Assembly: GCF_023078275.1 (NCBI RefSeq)
Contig: NC_062978.1
Span: 22,219,883 to 22,283,882, forward strand
DNA: 64,000 nt
Source: Leguminivora glycinivorella
Lineage: Eukaryota > Arthropoda > Insecta > Lepidoptera > Tortricidae
Direction of reading: 5' to 3'
Notes under the pieces: model-generated
The model's input: only the letters and a program-made list of their open reading frames with translations
What the model was told of the DNA's origin: nothing
Databases searched by the model: none
Shown here: piece after piece, positions 10,371 to 20,098 of the stretch
How positions within the stretch are numbered: position 1 is the first letter of the stretch
Layout of the letters: every line of letters begins with the position of its first letter
Made by a program: the position numbers and the translations under genes

Positions 10371-10616
10371 TTAATTATGCGAGAAATGACGATGCCTCTT
10401 TTTGTCAAAGAGCGTCTGTATGACGTCGACCGGCAAGCCCTTGGTCTCCGGTAAGAAGAAATAAGTGAAGACAGACGTGGCGAAGCAGACAACGGCAAAG
10501 ATGTAGAACACAGGGCCCAGTCCGATGGCTGCCACCAGCGGAGGGAAGATAAAGAGGATTATGAAGCTGCAGAGCCAGGTCCACTCGATGGCCAGCATGG
10601 AGAGGATGCCTATTAC
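10371..10616 (-). CDS. transporter exon 7 (terminal)
   Basis: Acceptor TTCTTCCAG precedes GTAATAGGC; phase 0. Encodes helices 11-12 and the cytoplasmic tail with PETKG, ending in TAA at 10371-10373. Confidence 0.85.
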   Translation of the reverse strand, partial: VIGILSMLAIEWTWLCSFIILFIFPPLVAAIGLGPVFYIFAVVCFATSVFTYFFLPETKGLPVDVIQTLFDKKRHRHFSHN

Positions 10617-13600
10617 CTGGAAGAAGAAATACATTAGCCTCATAAGCATAACTCGACTTGGAACAAAAATGAACGGACTTTGGGTAAACAATCCTGTGCT
10701 GATGGAAAAGAATATCCGTCAATACGGTCGAAAACCGAGTTAAGAATTATTTGAAAAATAGCAACTTTTAATTATGGACATCAACTAAAATTCACCAGCT
10801 GAGATTTTCGATGCTGAGAGTATGTAGGGTTGCAAAAAAAACGTTTTTTTTTTCTGGCTTGAAAAAAAAACATGAAAAAAAAACCGTGAAAAAAAACATT
10901 TTTTCTGGAGTACGTTATTGTTATTGAAACACGTTAAAACAACTCACGAAAAACCGTTATTGTCGTATTATTTGTTCATCTGAAAAAAAACCATATTTAG
11001 AAAAAAAACCAAGGTGCTCGGTTTTTTTTTTCATGTTTTTTTTTCACAATTCTGAAAAAAAAAACATTTGGTTTTTTTCTATCTACAACCCTAGTTCCAG
11101 GTCCAAGCCAGTATGCCACGTATAATATGGATGATTACCGATGTCACGGCGTGCTATTAGTCCCAGCTGACGTGGATTTGAAATCCAAGACCTCAGTAAA
11201 CAGTAGACACCCAAAGCTAGTGTGACAGTAGGTATGGCAGGGTATATGACTATCTCTTACCTTTGGTAAAAATAACTCAGCACTCAAAACAAAAGGTATA
11301 CATAGTAGTAATATGTAGATGCAATGACAGATGTGACGGCAGGTGGGGCCCAGGCCAGGTCAGATGGGTTTGATAGCCAAGACCTCAGTAGACACCCAAA
11401 GCCAGTGAGACAGCATGACAGGCTATTTGACTATGTCTCACCTCCGGTAAAAACACCTCAGCGCTCAACACAAACGGTATAGTCCCAGCTCCGAGCCAAT
11501 ATGCCACGCAGAATATGTAGATGATGACCGCTGTGACGGCGGGTGGGCCCCAGCTCACATGGATTTGAGAGCCAAGTAGCACGCAGCACGTACCGGTCAC
11601 GAGCGACGAGTATAACATGAGAGGCTGCGAATAGATAAAGTTATTGCTTCATAAAATATGGCAGATAAAACAAAAATATAAACGCTTGACGGCCAGTTCT
11701 TCAGTAACACTACGCTGCGCTCCAAAACCGCCAGGCTTAAATGGGACTGGGCCGGCCACGTCTATTGCATGCATCCGGATAGGTGGGCTAACATAGCCAC
11801 CAAAGTGGATGCCGACGAAGAAGCGTGGGCCGGGTAGGCCCAGGCAAAGATGGCGAAACGATCTTGACGCCTTCTTGAAGAACTGGCCGAACCAGAGGAG
11901 AGGCTTTTGCCCAGCAGTGGGACACTCAAATAAGCTAAGAAAAAAAAATACTTTGAAATCGGAGGTGGTCGAAAATATTTACCAACGCGAGTATTTATTC
12001 ACACCATTAAAGTTCAATTATGATCAGACATCAGACGTCATTTTCATCATCGTCATTTTCATTCGGGCGTCATTTTGTAACCTTATGTTGTTAGAATGAC
12101 GCCCAGTTGTCCGAACTCTGATTATGATACTGACACGGTTTCCACCCTCACTTGGTAGATAAATATTCTACCAACTCGCACGAAACGCTTTGCTCCTTTT
12201 TTTCTTATAAGCACTGCCAAGGAGTAGAATTCCTTGACGGAACCTTCAAATCACGCCGGCACTTCCTGGGCGAGTTCGATCCATTGTAGGTCATGTCTTT
12301 GCCGCGGCTAGTCTGTGACCATGAGAAAGCATAAAAAAAAACGAAAGAAAAATAATACCTTCCTTCCAGCAACTTCCGTCAAATACCCAGCGACCAATCC
12401 CGAGGCAAGAGTGATTATAGAGAATATGATGCTCGAGATGGTAGCAGACATGGTGGGGATGGCCGTGGAGAAAAGTGACTCGGCGTACACCTGGATTACG
12501 ATCAAGCCTTGGAACACCGAGGCTGTGGTGAGGCCCAGCATGATCAGGAGGGCACGGCGGGTTGGGTAGGACTTCTCTGTAATCCATACTTAATATTATA
12601 AATGGGAAAGTGTGTGTCTGTTTATCCGTCTGTCACGGCAAAACGGAGCGATGAATTGACGTGATTTTTTAAGTGGAGATAGATAAAGAGATGGAGAGTG
12701 ACATAGGTTACTTTTTGTCTCTTTCTAATGCAAGCGAAGTCTCGGGCAAAAGCTAGTCTATATATAAAAGAAACTAGTGACCCGTCCTGTCTCTGTGACC
12801 ATTATCTTCAATCACTCTATCTATTTAAAAAACCGCATCAAAATCCGGTGCGTAGTTTTACATAGGGAAAGACGGACAGACAGCGGGATGCGACTTTGTT
12901 TTATACTGTGTAGTGATTAGGAACCTAATGTACTTGCCGCCTCGAGGCTGCACGCATGGGGCAAATATTTAAAGGCTTTGCCGCCCGAGGGGTAGACAAG
13001 ATGTAGTTTTGAAAATAGTTTCTTAGCGATCTCACAAGGAATACATTCCTATAATCTATCAGTGAATTATTAAATATTCTCAAGTCAGAGGTAATGTTGT
13101 ATACCCTTTAGTTACCATTATTTCGGTCAGTAATCGTAGATTGCTGAAATTACAGTCAATTTAAGTCAGTTATTAATTATAAATTTAGGCATATCAGACT
13201 TGTTTATACTTACTTATTAATTGAATGATAGAAGGCTTCTGAGCCTGCTTTTTTTCAACGCCAGACCGAAGTTTTTGTTCTTCTAACGGAATTTCTGCAA
13301 TCATGAAACATTAGGGTTGAATAAAAGGTAGATCTGCGGATGGACATCAGGAACAAATATTATTTGTGTGATGAGCAAAGCACTCCCTACGTCATGGATG
13401 TTTTCTATGTGTATCATTTGTATATTATATTTTATTTATTTTATTTTATTTGTTAGGAAAACTTACAGCTAAAGTTACAATAAGGCTTATAACATAAAAA
13501 CAATGAGCCAATAACAAGTTTCCACAGATAGAAACTGGGCAAAGTACATGCGTGCAAAGTTACAGAAAATTTTGAAATATATTTGAAGATCTAGTACTAC

Positions 13601-16600
13601 ATATGTATCAGTAATATCAGTATTTAAAGTACCTACAGCAGTAATGAGTTTGAGCAATGATTGAAAACAAACAATACTTAAGAGAATAAGAAAAAAAGGA
13701 AAAAAAAAAACATTTATGTGTTATTTGAGAATTAACAGTGGGAGAAGTCATGGGTCAGTAGTGTGCGTACTGATGCAAAACTGTCACAGAACAGATCGAT
13801 GAGGTCTCGATTCTTACCAATTTGATTGAAAGACTTAGTGGCTCTTATAATAAAGGAGTTCTTCCTAAAGTTAGTGTTAGCGTAGGGGATATGAAACGTT
13901 CGTTTAGCGCGAGACGAAAGGCGTGAGGGGACTGAGAACTTCAAGCTTGACAGGAGATCCGGACAGTCAACATAGTTTTGAGCAATTTTCATAACGTAGA
14001 TTACGTCAGAGATATTGCGCCGGACGTAAAGAGGTAGCAAGTGAAGTTTAGCACAATGTTCAGTGTAACTTAGTTTTGGAAGTTTAAATTTAAAACCTAG
14101 AAAGCAAATAAACTTTTTTTGAATTCTTTCGATTTTAGAAATATAAATATCATAACACGGGTTCCAAACCTGAGACGCGTATTCAAGATGACTCCTTACA
14201 AATGCGCAGTAGATAATTTTGATTGATTTTAGTCTTTTAAGGTTTTTACACGATCTTATAATGAAACCAAGCACTTTGAAAGCTTTGTTTACAATCGAGT
14301 CTACGTGCCGATCGAAGAGCAACTTATTATCCATTATGACACCCAAGTCCCTTATTTCATTGCATTTAGAAATAAGTTCACCCTTTAAAAAATAGTTGGA
14401 GTTAAAGACATTGCGCTTACGAGTAAAGGAAATAGCAAAACATTTGGACACATTTAAATCTAATTTATTGTTAACGCAGTATTGATCTAGTCTATGGAGA
14501 TCTTCCTGGAGATAAGTAGAGTCCAGAGAGTTATTGACTGCCCGGAAGACCTTCATGTCATCGGCGAATAAGAGAATATTTGAATGTTTGAAGCATTGCG
14601 AAATATCACTGATAAAAATAATGAATAATAATGGCCCGAGTAGAGATCCTTGAGGCACTCCTGAGGGGATTTCCACCCAAGGTGATGAAAATCCGTTCAG
14701 GACAACCGCTTGAGACCTGTTCAATACGTAGGAGGAAAACCATCGGAAGAGGTCTCCTCTTATACCTACTGATAAAAGTTTATCTAGAAGTAGAAAATGA
14801 TCTATGCGATCAAACGCCTTACTATAGTCTGTGTACACAGCATCGACTTGATCTCCTTTATCCAATTGAAGTGACAAGTAATCATTAAATAAAATAAGGT
14901 TCGAATCAATGGATCTTTTTTTAAGAAAACCGTGCTGATAAGGACAGAATACATGTTTAAGGGAAGCATACACTTGATTGTAAACCACTCGCTCTAGTAT
15001 CTTTGCTACGAGGCATAACTTAGATATCGGTCGGTAATTAACAATATTACTTCTACTCCCTTTTTTATGAATGGGTGAAACAAAGGCAGATTTCCATAAA
15101 CGTGGCATGACTCCTCCGAAAGAGATCTATTAAAAAGTATAGCTAGCGGGTGCGAGATGCTTTCAGAGCAATTCACGAGGAAAACAGCAGGAAGATGGTC
15201 CGGCCCAGCGGATTTACTAAGGTCAAGATTTTTAAGTAGTTTCATAATTTGGTCGGACTGGACCTCAATAGACGCTATATCAGCAATAACAGAAGTCGAT
15301 GGCTCGTCTAGAGGAAGAGAATTCGATGGAGCATTATTAGTTAGGAAAATAGATTGAAAATAATCGCTAAATAAATTACAAATGCCTTCGCCAGTGTCCG
15401 AGGTACAGCCTGAGTAAGTCATTGAAGCCGGAAAAGATGAGCCTTTACTATTATTTTTCAAGAAAGACCAAAAATACCGCGGATTACTTTTAAGAGAGTC
15501 TTCAACATGATTTATATAATTAGAATAGCATTCTTGCTCGAGTGACTTAACTCTATCTCTAAGCAATTCAAAAGTGTACTTATCTGAAAGATTATTGTAG
15601 GTCTTAAACTTTTTAAAATACTTATACTTCTCTTTGATAGTGCGTATATATTTAAATTCAGTTCAATTCACACAACACAAGCTGTCTTTTCTTGAGTTTA
15701 ACGCAGGGCATAGTAAATCTGTGTAAAGATGCCCTATAATATTTGCCTATAGTAAGCCAGACCGGTCGTCTGAAATTGGGAATTTACCTGTATCATCCAA
15801 GTTTCCAGCGTTCAGTATACGACGGATAGTGTCCAGTTCTTGTTGCACCACCTTGGAAGACACCTTTGCAGCTCTGTAGAACGCTATCGATTTAGCAGTT
15901 TCCTGTAACCAATATAAGCAAAGGTACCAATACAACACAGACATTTTTTGACTCTTTGCCAAGGAGTGGAATTCCTTGCCGGCGGCTATATTTCCGAGCT
16001 CATATAACCTTCAAATCAAAGGTGAACAGGCATCTTATGGGCGAGCTCACTCCATCGTAGGCCACTTCTTTGCCTTTGGCTAGTCTGTGGTCAAGAGTAA
16101 GCCCATTTATAATAATTAAAAAATGGCTCTGACCTTGAACAGTTGAATACTTAGATTTAACAGATTCATGAAACTGAAATAGATACCATACACCAAAGAA
16201 AAAGCGATCAAGCCCACTGATTAGATTCATAAAAAATAAAATTCTTGTCTTTTCCATCTGTTTAGGGTACTTCAGACAGATAACTTTGAGCTGCTATCTT
16301 AACGTGAACTGTAGTATTACGGTCACAGTAACAGTCCTAAAAATATTTATTTATGATTGCAATCCGAATAAAATATAAACATTTCATCAAACATAAAGTT
16401 ACCTGCTCTCTGCCTTTCATCATCAAAAACGTCGGAGATTCCTCCAGAAAACTCAGCAACACAACTCCAAGAACGGAAATGGATAGAAAAGCATAAACCG
16501 TAGGATAGTAATCCACGTATCCACCCAACGCGTAGGACACGGTCATTCCAAGACCGTAGAAGATGATAGTGCCGGAGGTCATGGCTCCGCGGATGGACTC

Positions 16601-18305
16601 CTGGCAGACCTCGCTGATGTACAAGGGGACGACCAGGAAGGCGGCACCGCCGACGCCAAAGATGAACATGGCTGTGAGGAGGACCTCCACGCGGTTGGAG
16701 GCTATTATCATGACCCAGGCGATCTGGAAGAGTAAAGTATGGAGGAACTAGTTATCTTGAGCATAAAACAACTTCTTACTTCACATCTATCATGAGATAC
16801 ACATGAGACGGCTCAAAGTACCTAACCAAAAATTGTTAATACCAATCAATATATTATATGTAACGTACTTACTCTATAATTGTCTGCATCCAGTTAAAAC
16901 AGCCACTTAAAAATGTTCGCCATGTAGATACTTATTCATTTTAGAGTCTCAAATAAAAACTCCTTAATCATTCCTAATTTGTTTTCAACAAGAAATTTTA
17001 CTATCGTCTCGTACAATATTTGAAAATCATCTGTGTTGTATAAGATTAAGACAAGAGTAATTCCCGCCAATGAATATAGTCTCGGTCCTAAATAATGGTT
17101 TCTAGGGTGAGGAACAAGTTGACGGTAAATATTTTGCAAATAGGAGGATCTGTCATCTGAGCCCATGTAGCGTGTTATTCTCTGAATCAGAATCAGAATC
17201 AGTCATTTATTTGCTAAAACATGGTACAAAAGGTCATGCATATTCAATTTATAGAGCTACATTTTTTGTCACAAAGACATGCAAATATTTATAAAATGTA
17301 TCTGTGTATCTGAGTGTGGACGAAGACGAAGTACATTTGATTGCTTACCACTTGTATAAGAGTATATTTCTCCCAATCACATCGAGCAAAAACCCAGCTA
17401 CCGGAGTGGCCACTGCAGCTCCAATGGAGGACAGGCTCCCGAACAGAGCCTGTTCCGTCCCAGTCATGGGCCTGTGTAGCGTGGTGTTCTCTGAGCTGAA
17501 GAGCTGGAGTGTGGACGGCAATGAAGTACCTACATTTGATCGCTTACCACTTGCATGAGAGAGAAAAGTCCCGCGCAATATTTTCTCCCGATCACATCGA
17601 GCAAGAACCCAGCTACCGGAGTCGCCACTACAGCTCCGATAGAAGACAGGCTCCCGAACAGAGACTGTTCCGTCCCAGTCATGGGCCTGTGTAGTGTGGT
17701 GTTCTCTGAGCTGAAGAGCTGGAGCGTGGACGAAGGCCAAGTGAATGTCGCGCCCATACTCATGCACAGGTAGGATACTGGGGAAAGGATCGAATGTCAG
17801 AAATTGTCACTAATTTTATAAAGAAAAATCGTCGAGAAGAAAGATGTCTTGCACCAATATCTCTAGAATATCTAGATAAGCCTACAGGACTTAAATATCT
17901 ATTCGAAATATAATGTTATATTTTATTGATCACTAATTTTCACTATAAAATTAACATCTCAACCAGAAATTCCTGGTTTATCCATTTAAGATCCCTATCC
18001 GTATATCCGAAATAATTTCGGGAATAACTTTACGGGTCTCGAATTCATAAATATTATTCACGTCTGTATTCTCAAAAGAGGCAGAACAAACGAAACACGT
18101 CCTCGCTATAATATGAACCGAAATCCCATAGTCGACTTCTACGACAGCCACAGGAGGACAGGGGTGGTGAAATGCTTAAAGCCCGCCACCTGACGGAGAT
18201 CTTAATCAATCAGATCTGATGGTCGGAGAGGTACCGAATAATGCCAAATAATATTTTCAAGTACTTACTCATTCCTGCACAAAGACACTGTCGCACCAAA
18301 GACAT
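10371..18305 (-). CDS. facilitated trehalose transporter Tret1-like (MFS sugar porter)
   Basis: Seven exons: 18305-18269, 17777-17548, 16723-16403, 15902-15788, 12576-12359, 11624-11442, 10616-10371; 1350 nt, 449 residues plus TAA. Phases match at every junction and introns are GT-AG. The product is a 12-helix plasma-membrane sugar carrier of the SLC2-like family; insect members move trehalose or hexoses, and the exact substrate cannot be read from sequence. Family marks: LLDVIGRK after helix 2, PLYISEV and RGAM around helices 4-5, EESPTFLMMKGRE before the central loop (usual PESPR altered), AGRK after helix 8, GAGTIPFVLSAEVFLPE near helix 10, and PETKG at the C-terminus. The start ATG gives a short N-terminus typical of compact lepidopteran paralogues. 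Exons 2, 6 and 7 have dead tandem copies. Fourth intron carries a LINE. Substrate name is inference. Confidence 0.85.
10828..11094. mobile_element. poly(A/T)-rich MITE, AGGGTTG ends
   Basis: AGGGTTGCAAAAA at the left and CTACAACCCT at the right are inverted. The interior is almost wholly runs of A or T with GAAAAAAAA and CATGTTTTT words. Ends recall hAT-type MITEs but no TSD was found. It interrupts the oldest copy of transporter exon 6. Confidence 0.6.
11095..11180 (-). pseudogene. decayed third copy of transporter exon 6
   Basis: Aligns with exon 6 over the GCCAGTATGCCACGT...GATGTCACGGC...ACGTGGATTTG stretch but has indels, and its downstream half is cut off by the MITE at 10828-11094. Not translatable. 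Confidence 0.7.
11252..11375 (-). pseudogene. decayed second copy of transporter exon 6
   Basis: Aligns with exon 6 from the GTGACGGC.GGTGG region through the GAGTGCTGAG...TTTTTACC end and keeps a donor-like GTAAGAG, but it lost about 30 nt that code helix 10 and its acceptor is not recognisable. It lies between working exon 6 and the third copy. Confidence 0.7.
11442..11624 (-). CDS. transporter exon 6
   Basis: Acceptor TATTCGCAG, donor GTGAGAC, 61 codons, phase 0 at both ends. Encodes helices 9-10 with the GAGTIPFVLSAEVFLPE signature. Confidence 0.85.
11699..11938 (+). mobile_element. RTE-like LINE 3' fragment
   Basis: Encodes in broken frames the C-terminal block of RTE-type ORF2: LKWDWAGHV, GRPRQRWRNDLDAFL and EAFAQQWD-like text, ending at GGGACACTCAAATAA. 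Lies in the transporter intron between exons 5 and 6, antisense to the gene. Confidence 0.7.
12205..12310 (+). mobile_element. LINE ORF2 C-terminal tail relic
   Basis: Same block as 15950-16130: AAGGAGT.GAATTCCTTG, TTCAAATCA, GGGCGAGTTC..CCATTGTAG and GGCTAGTCTGTG. The protein end reads FKS..RHFLGEF-like then stop. Parent is a LINE not present in the window. Confidence 0.55.
12359..12576 (-). CDS. transporter exon 5
   Basis: Acceptor GGATTACAG, donor GTATTATT; the first two bases complete a Glu codon begun in exon 4. Encodes helices 7-8 and AGRK. The repeat at 12582-12758 abuts the acceptor. Confidence 0.85.
12582..12758. mobile_element. repeat family C copy next to a splice acceptor
   Basis: Matches 28207-28392: ATCCATACT.AATATTATAAA, GAAAGTGTGTGT, ACGGCAAAACGGA, GTGACATAGG.TACTTTTTGTC and GGCAAAAGCT. 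A widespread lepidopteran-type repeat of unknown class. Here it starts about six bases from exon 5 and supplies the polypyrimidine and branch region of that acceptor. Confidence 0.75.
12800..12915. repeat. dispersed repeat tail (family D)
   Basis: AAACCGCATCAAAATCCGGT, GACGGACAGACAGCGGGATG and GCGACTTTGTTTTATACTGT; a decayed relative is at 1426-1530. Probably a retroposon 3' end. Confidence 0.5.
12916..13434. other. intron sequence with a SINE-2 body fragment
   Basis: Part of transporter intron 4. A SINE-2 body fragment lies at 13335-13430 (AGGAACAAATATTATTTGTG, GGATGTTTTCTATGT). The rest is unrecognised. Confidence 0.45.
13435..15660 (-). mobile_element. 5'-truncated Jockey-like LINE in transporter intron 4
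   Basis: Minus-strand non-LTR retrotransposon: reverse transcriptase followed by a 3' region that ends in repeated TTTAT units on the plus strand (13429-13460). The endonuclease half is missing, so the 5' end is at about 15660. It lies in the same transcriptional sense as the transporter. A clear TSD was not found. Confidence 0.8.
13732..15657 (-). pseudogene. LINE reverse transcriptase with one frameshift
   Basis: The 3' part (15108-13732) is open for 458 codons: PIHKKG and NYRPIS (residues 13-29), YTDYSKAFD (92-100, motif A), SGVPQGSLLGPLL (149-161, motif B) and FADD (181-184, catalytic motif C), then the thumb and C-terminal region. The upstream part (15657-15112) runs in another frame and reads through LRDRVKSLEQE, NPRYFWSFLKN and the SAGPDHLPA linker. 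The two meet at about 15108-15118, where one base appears lost. Jockey/CR1-group RT; clade by resemblance only. Confidence 0.85.
15715..15770. mobile_element. SINE-2 end fragments
   Basis: A tail-like piece (AAATCTGTGTAAAGATGCC) in plus sense abuts a head-like piece (CCAGACCGGTCGTC) in minus sense. Both match ends of SINE-2; they lie just upstream of the LINE 5' end, in the intron after exon 4. Confidence 0.4.
15788..15902 (-). CDS. transporter exon 4
   Basis: Acceptor TGGTTACAG, donor GTAAATTC; 38 codons plus one base. Encodes the charged central cytoplasmic loop between helices 6 and 7 (ETAKSIAFYRAAK...). Confidence 0.8.
15950..16130 (+). mobile_element. LINE ORF2 C-terminal tail
   Basis: Reads AKEWNSLPAAIFPSSYNL, then in the next frame FKSKVNRHLMGELTPS and stop: the usual C-terminal end of a LINE ORF2. 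Followed by GGCTAGTCTGTGGTCAAGAG and an A-rich tail. Same family at 12205-12310 and 43445-43548. Antisense to the transporter, in intron 3. Confidence 0.7.
16403..16723 (-). CDS. transporter exon 3
   Basis: Acceptor CTCTTCCAG, donor GTAACTTT; 107 codons, phase 0 at both ends. Encodes helices 3-6 with PLYISEV, RGAM and EESPTFLMMKGRE. Confidence 0.9.
16724..17344. other. transporter intron 2, distal part
   Basis: Contains a 76-codon minus-strand frame (16936-17166) with no motif, and at 17180-17260 repeated CAGAAT units followed by CATTTATTTGCTAAAACATG, typical of a minus-strand LINE 3' terminus. Nothing else recognised. Confidence 0.4.
17345..17520 (-). pseudogene. decayed tandem copy of transporter exon 2
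   Basis: Codes the same ENTTLHRPMTGTEQ and LFGSLSSIGAAVATPVAGFL text as exon 2 and keeps the donor CAAGTG|GTAAGC, but 16 nt are lost after the GR of the DVIGR motif, shifting the frame, and the copy starts after the acceptor, which is replaced by duplicated intron. A partial third unit boundary is visible at 17312-17344 (GTGTGGACGAAG then TTGCTTACCAC). Unit length is about 200 bp. Confidence 0.8.
17548..17777 (-). CDS. transporter exon 2
   Basis: Acceptor TTCCCCAG, donor GTAAGC. Two bases complete an Ile codon from exon 1, then 76 codons covering helices 1-2 and LLDVIGRK. Confidence 0.9.
17778..18268. other. transporter intron 1
   Basis: No exon-like sequence. Near 18125-18200 there is a piece of the repeat seen at 33838-34080 (CCCATAGTCGACTTCTACGA, GGGGTGGTGAAAT). 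Confidence 0.4.
18269..18305 (-). CDS. transporter exon 1 (start)
   Basis: Predicted first coding exon of 12 codons plus one base (MSLVRQCLCAGM), donor GTAAGT. Chosen because it is the nearest upstream ATG whose splice phase fits exon 2 and whose hydrophobic tail continues into helix 1. Short initial exons are easily mispredicted. Confidence 0.6.
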
Positions 18306-18359
18306 TTTTATATTGCTTTGAGCACAGAAATGCCAGTGTACTACGACAGATTGACTAAG

Positions 18360-18401
18360 ACTGATTATAGTTTCATTCTTATCGAGTTCAAGCGTTAAAT
18401 A
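18360..18401 (-). promoter_or_regulatory. candidate transporter core promoter
   Basis: On the minus strand an initiator TCAGT (18364-18360) lies about 57 nt before the ATG, with TATTTAA at 18401-18395 roughly 35 bp upstream. Weak by itself, but position and spacing suit the predicted first exon. Confidence 0.3.
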
Positions 18402-18793
18402 CTAAGCAAACATGGATCATAGAACAATTGAAGGAAAGCACAGACAAACATATTCAGGATTAGTGCCATAAAATAGTACGACCTCTAGAAACCCAGAATC
18501 AATTGCTTTGTTTTTGAATTTAAAACCCTCTGTAAAACAATAAAAGTTCAAAATAAATTTTGGAATATGGACAAAAATGGTTTAGCGAGGAGAATGGTAG
18601 AACTACGTCTATTAACTATTATTTTTAATTACTGTCATTTTCCAAAAAAAAAGTATCGTTGTGGAGGGAGTGAACTGACTTATGATGCATGTTTTTTCGA
18701 AATAGTATGTCAAGTACCTATCCAATTGGACATATTATTATTTATACACCCACTAAGACGCGGTATGGAAAATGTGGCGACACTTGTGACGGA
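18402..18793. other. unannotated upstream region
   Basis: AT-rich; two overlapping short plus-strand frames have no recognised content. Confidence 0.35.
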
Positions 18794-18950
18794 ATAACCC
18801 CCTTATTCATAAACATACTTAACTCTAAAAGTTATCAAGCCGATAAGTTCGTTTTTCCGTTTCTACCACACCAATAAATATGTCGGAAAGGCACAAAAAA
18901 CTTTATCGGCTTGATAACTTAGGGGATAAGCGGTTATTGTTGCAAGAAAA
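18794..18950. mobile_element. MITE, ATAACCCCCTTA ends
   Basis: The pair GTTATCAAGCCGATAAG / CTTTATCGGCTTGATAAC forms a long hairpin, with outer TAACCCCCTTA and GGGGATAAGCGGTTA roughly inverted. No coding capacity. Confidence 0.65.
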
Positions 18951-19429
18951 CTGCGGCTAAATGACATAAATATTGTCTTTATAAGGAAAAGCACCAATAA
19001 AAAAAAATTGACCTTAGTTTAAATAGTTTGAGATTAAGTTTCTTCTAAGGCTAAGTTCCTATCTTGTGCGATGTAATGCCATATATAGTATGTTATCAGT
19101 AAATATTGCGTTGTGTGCGAATCAACACAGCAGTTTAATAACCATTGTAAAACCACGAAAGTAACCTGTTCTAGAATATAACAATTTAATCACATTAAAT
19201 TCAAAACAACCTAATAAACAATAACAGGTGTTACCACTATATCTTTCAAACCAACACAGTGTATAACACTTTACGGCATTTATCTGACAAGTAGTGCTCG
19301 TTAAGCAACACGCTGTATATGGCCACTTATTTCTCACTTTCCGGGAATAGCTCATGCTGTGTACAAGATGTTTATTATAGAATTAACTATAAGGCTTATA
19401 CACATTACACATCAAAATTAAAATATTTA
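18951..19429. other. unannotated intergenic DNA
   Basis: No gene or repeat known from elsewhere in the window was identified. Confidence 0.35.
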
Positions 19430-19668
19430 AAAGCTCGGTAAGCGACCAAGTTAAAGTGGGACTGGGCTGGCCACGTCTGCCGCATGCCAAATGATTTATG
19501 GGCCAAAACAACCACGGAGTGGGAGCCCCTTGATCCATCAGACCTCGTCGGCGATAACGTCATAACGTAGACTACTTTAATACTGACCAGTTTTCGCTCA
19601 AAACAGAGAGGAATGGATGAAGAGGGGGGCCTTTGCGCAGCAGCGGGACACAGTTGGTTACTAATAAA
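19430..19668 (+). mobile_element. RTE-like LINE 3' fragment
   Basis: AAGTTAAAGTGGGACTGGGC (LKWDWAGHVCRMPNDLWAK) at the left and GGCCTTTGCGCAGCAG..GGGACAC at the right, with a rearranged middle; same family as 31155-31680. Confidence 0.7.
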
Positions 19669-19671
19669 TAA

Positions 19672-19818
19672 TAACCTAACCAAAAATTAAAATTTTGAAA
19701 AAAACCCCGACATAATGGACCGATTTTCATGAAATATGACTAAGAACACTCCCGACAAACTCAGCTTTCGAAGAAAAAAAACTAAATCTAAATCGGTTCA
19801 TCCGTTCGGGAGCTACGA
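19672..19818 (+). mobile_element. repeat family A, 3'-truncated
   Basis: Matches family A from AACCTAACC to GTTCGGGAGCTACGA and then stops before the CAGA tract. Confidence 0.75.
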
Positions 19819-19857
19819 AATACGGATGTTTTCTAGTCAAATGCTTAAGTTAAATGA

Positions 19858-20098
19858 ATTAGCAAAGTAAAGCAGTTGTGAAATCATAGTAGTACACCTC
19901 GGACACTGGCAATCAAATATATGAAAGAGGCGCGTTCCTAGCACGCAGTGAACGCGTACTATGCTGGTATGAATGACATATGGCAGGTCGACTGTTCGCG
20001 TTTTTGACAGGTGGTAACGTGAGGTAACCGATAGGGTGGGTGGCACTTTCAGCGGGAAGCGTTAGTGGCCATGCTGTACGATAGCTAGTACTCTTTAT
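19858..20098. repeat. dispersed repeat, inverted copy of 53765-53990
   Basis: Shares, in opposite orientation to 53765-53990, CACCTCGGACACTGGC, GAAAGAGGCGCGTTCCTAGC, GTCGACTGTTCGCGTTTTTG and GTACGATAG..AGTACTCTTT. Class unknown. Confidence 0.65.

Noticed and set aside
16936..17166. 76-codon minus-strand ORF as an extra transporter exon
   Set aside because: It has no splice sites in a phase that fits exons 2 and 3 and does not resemble a sugar porter segment.
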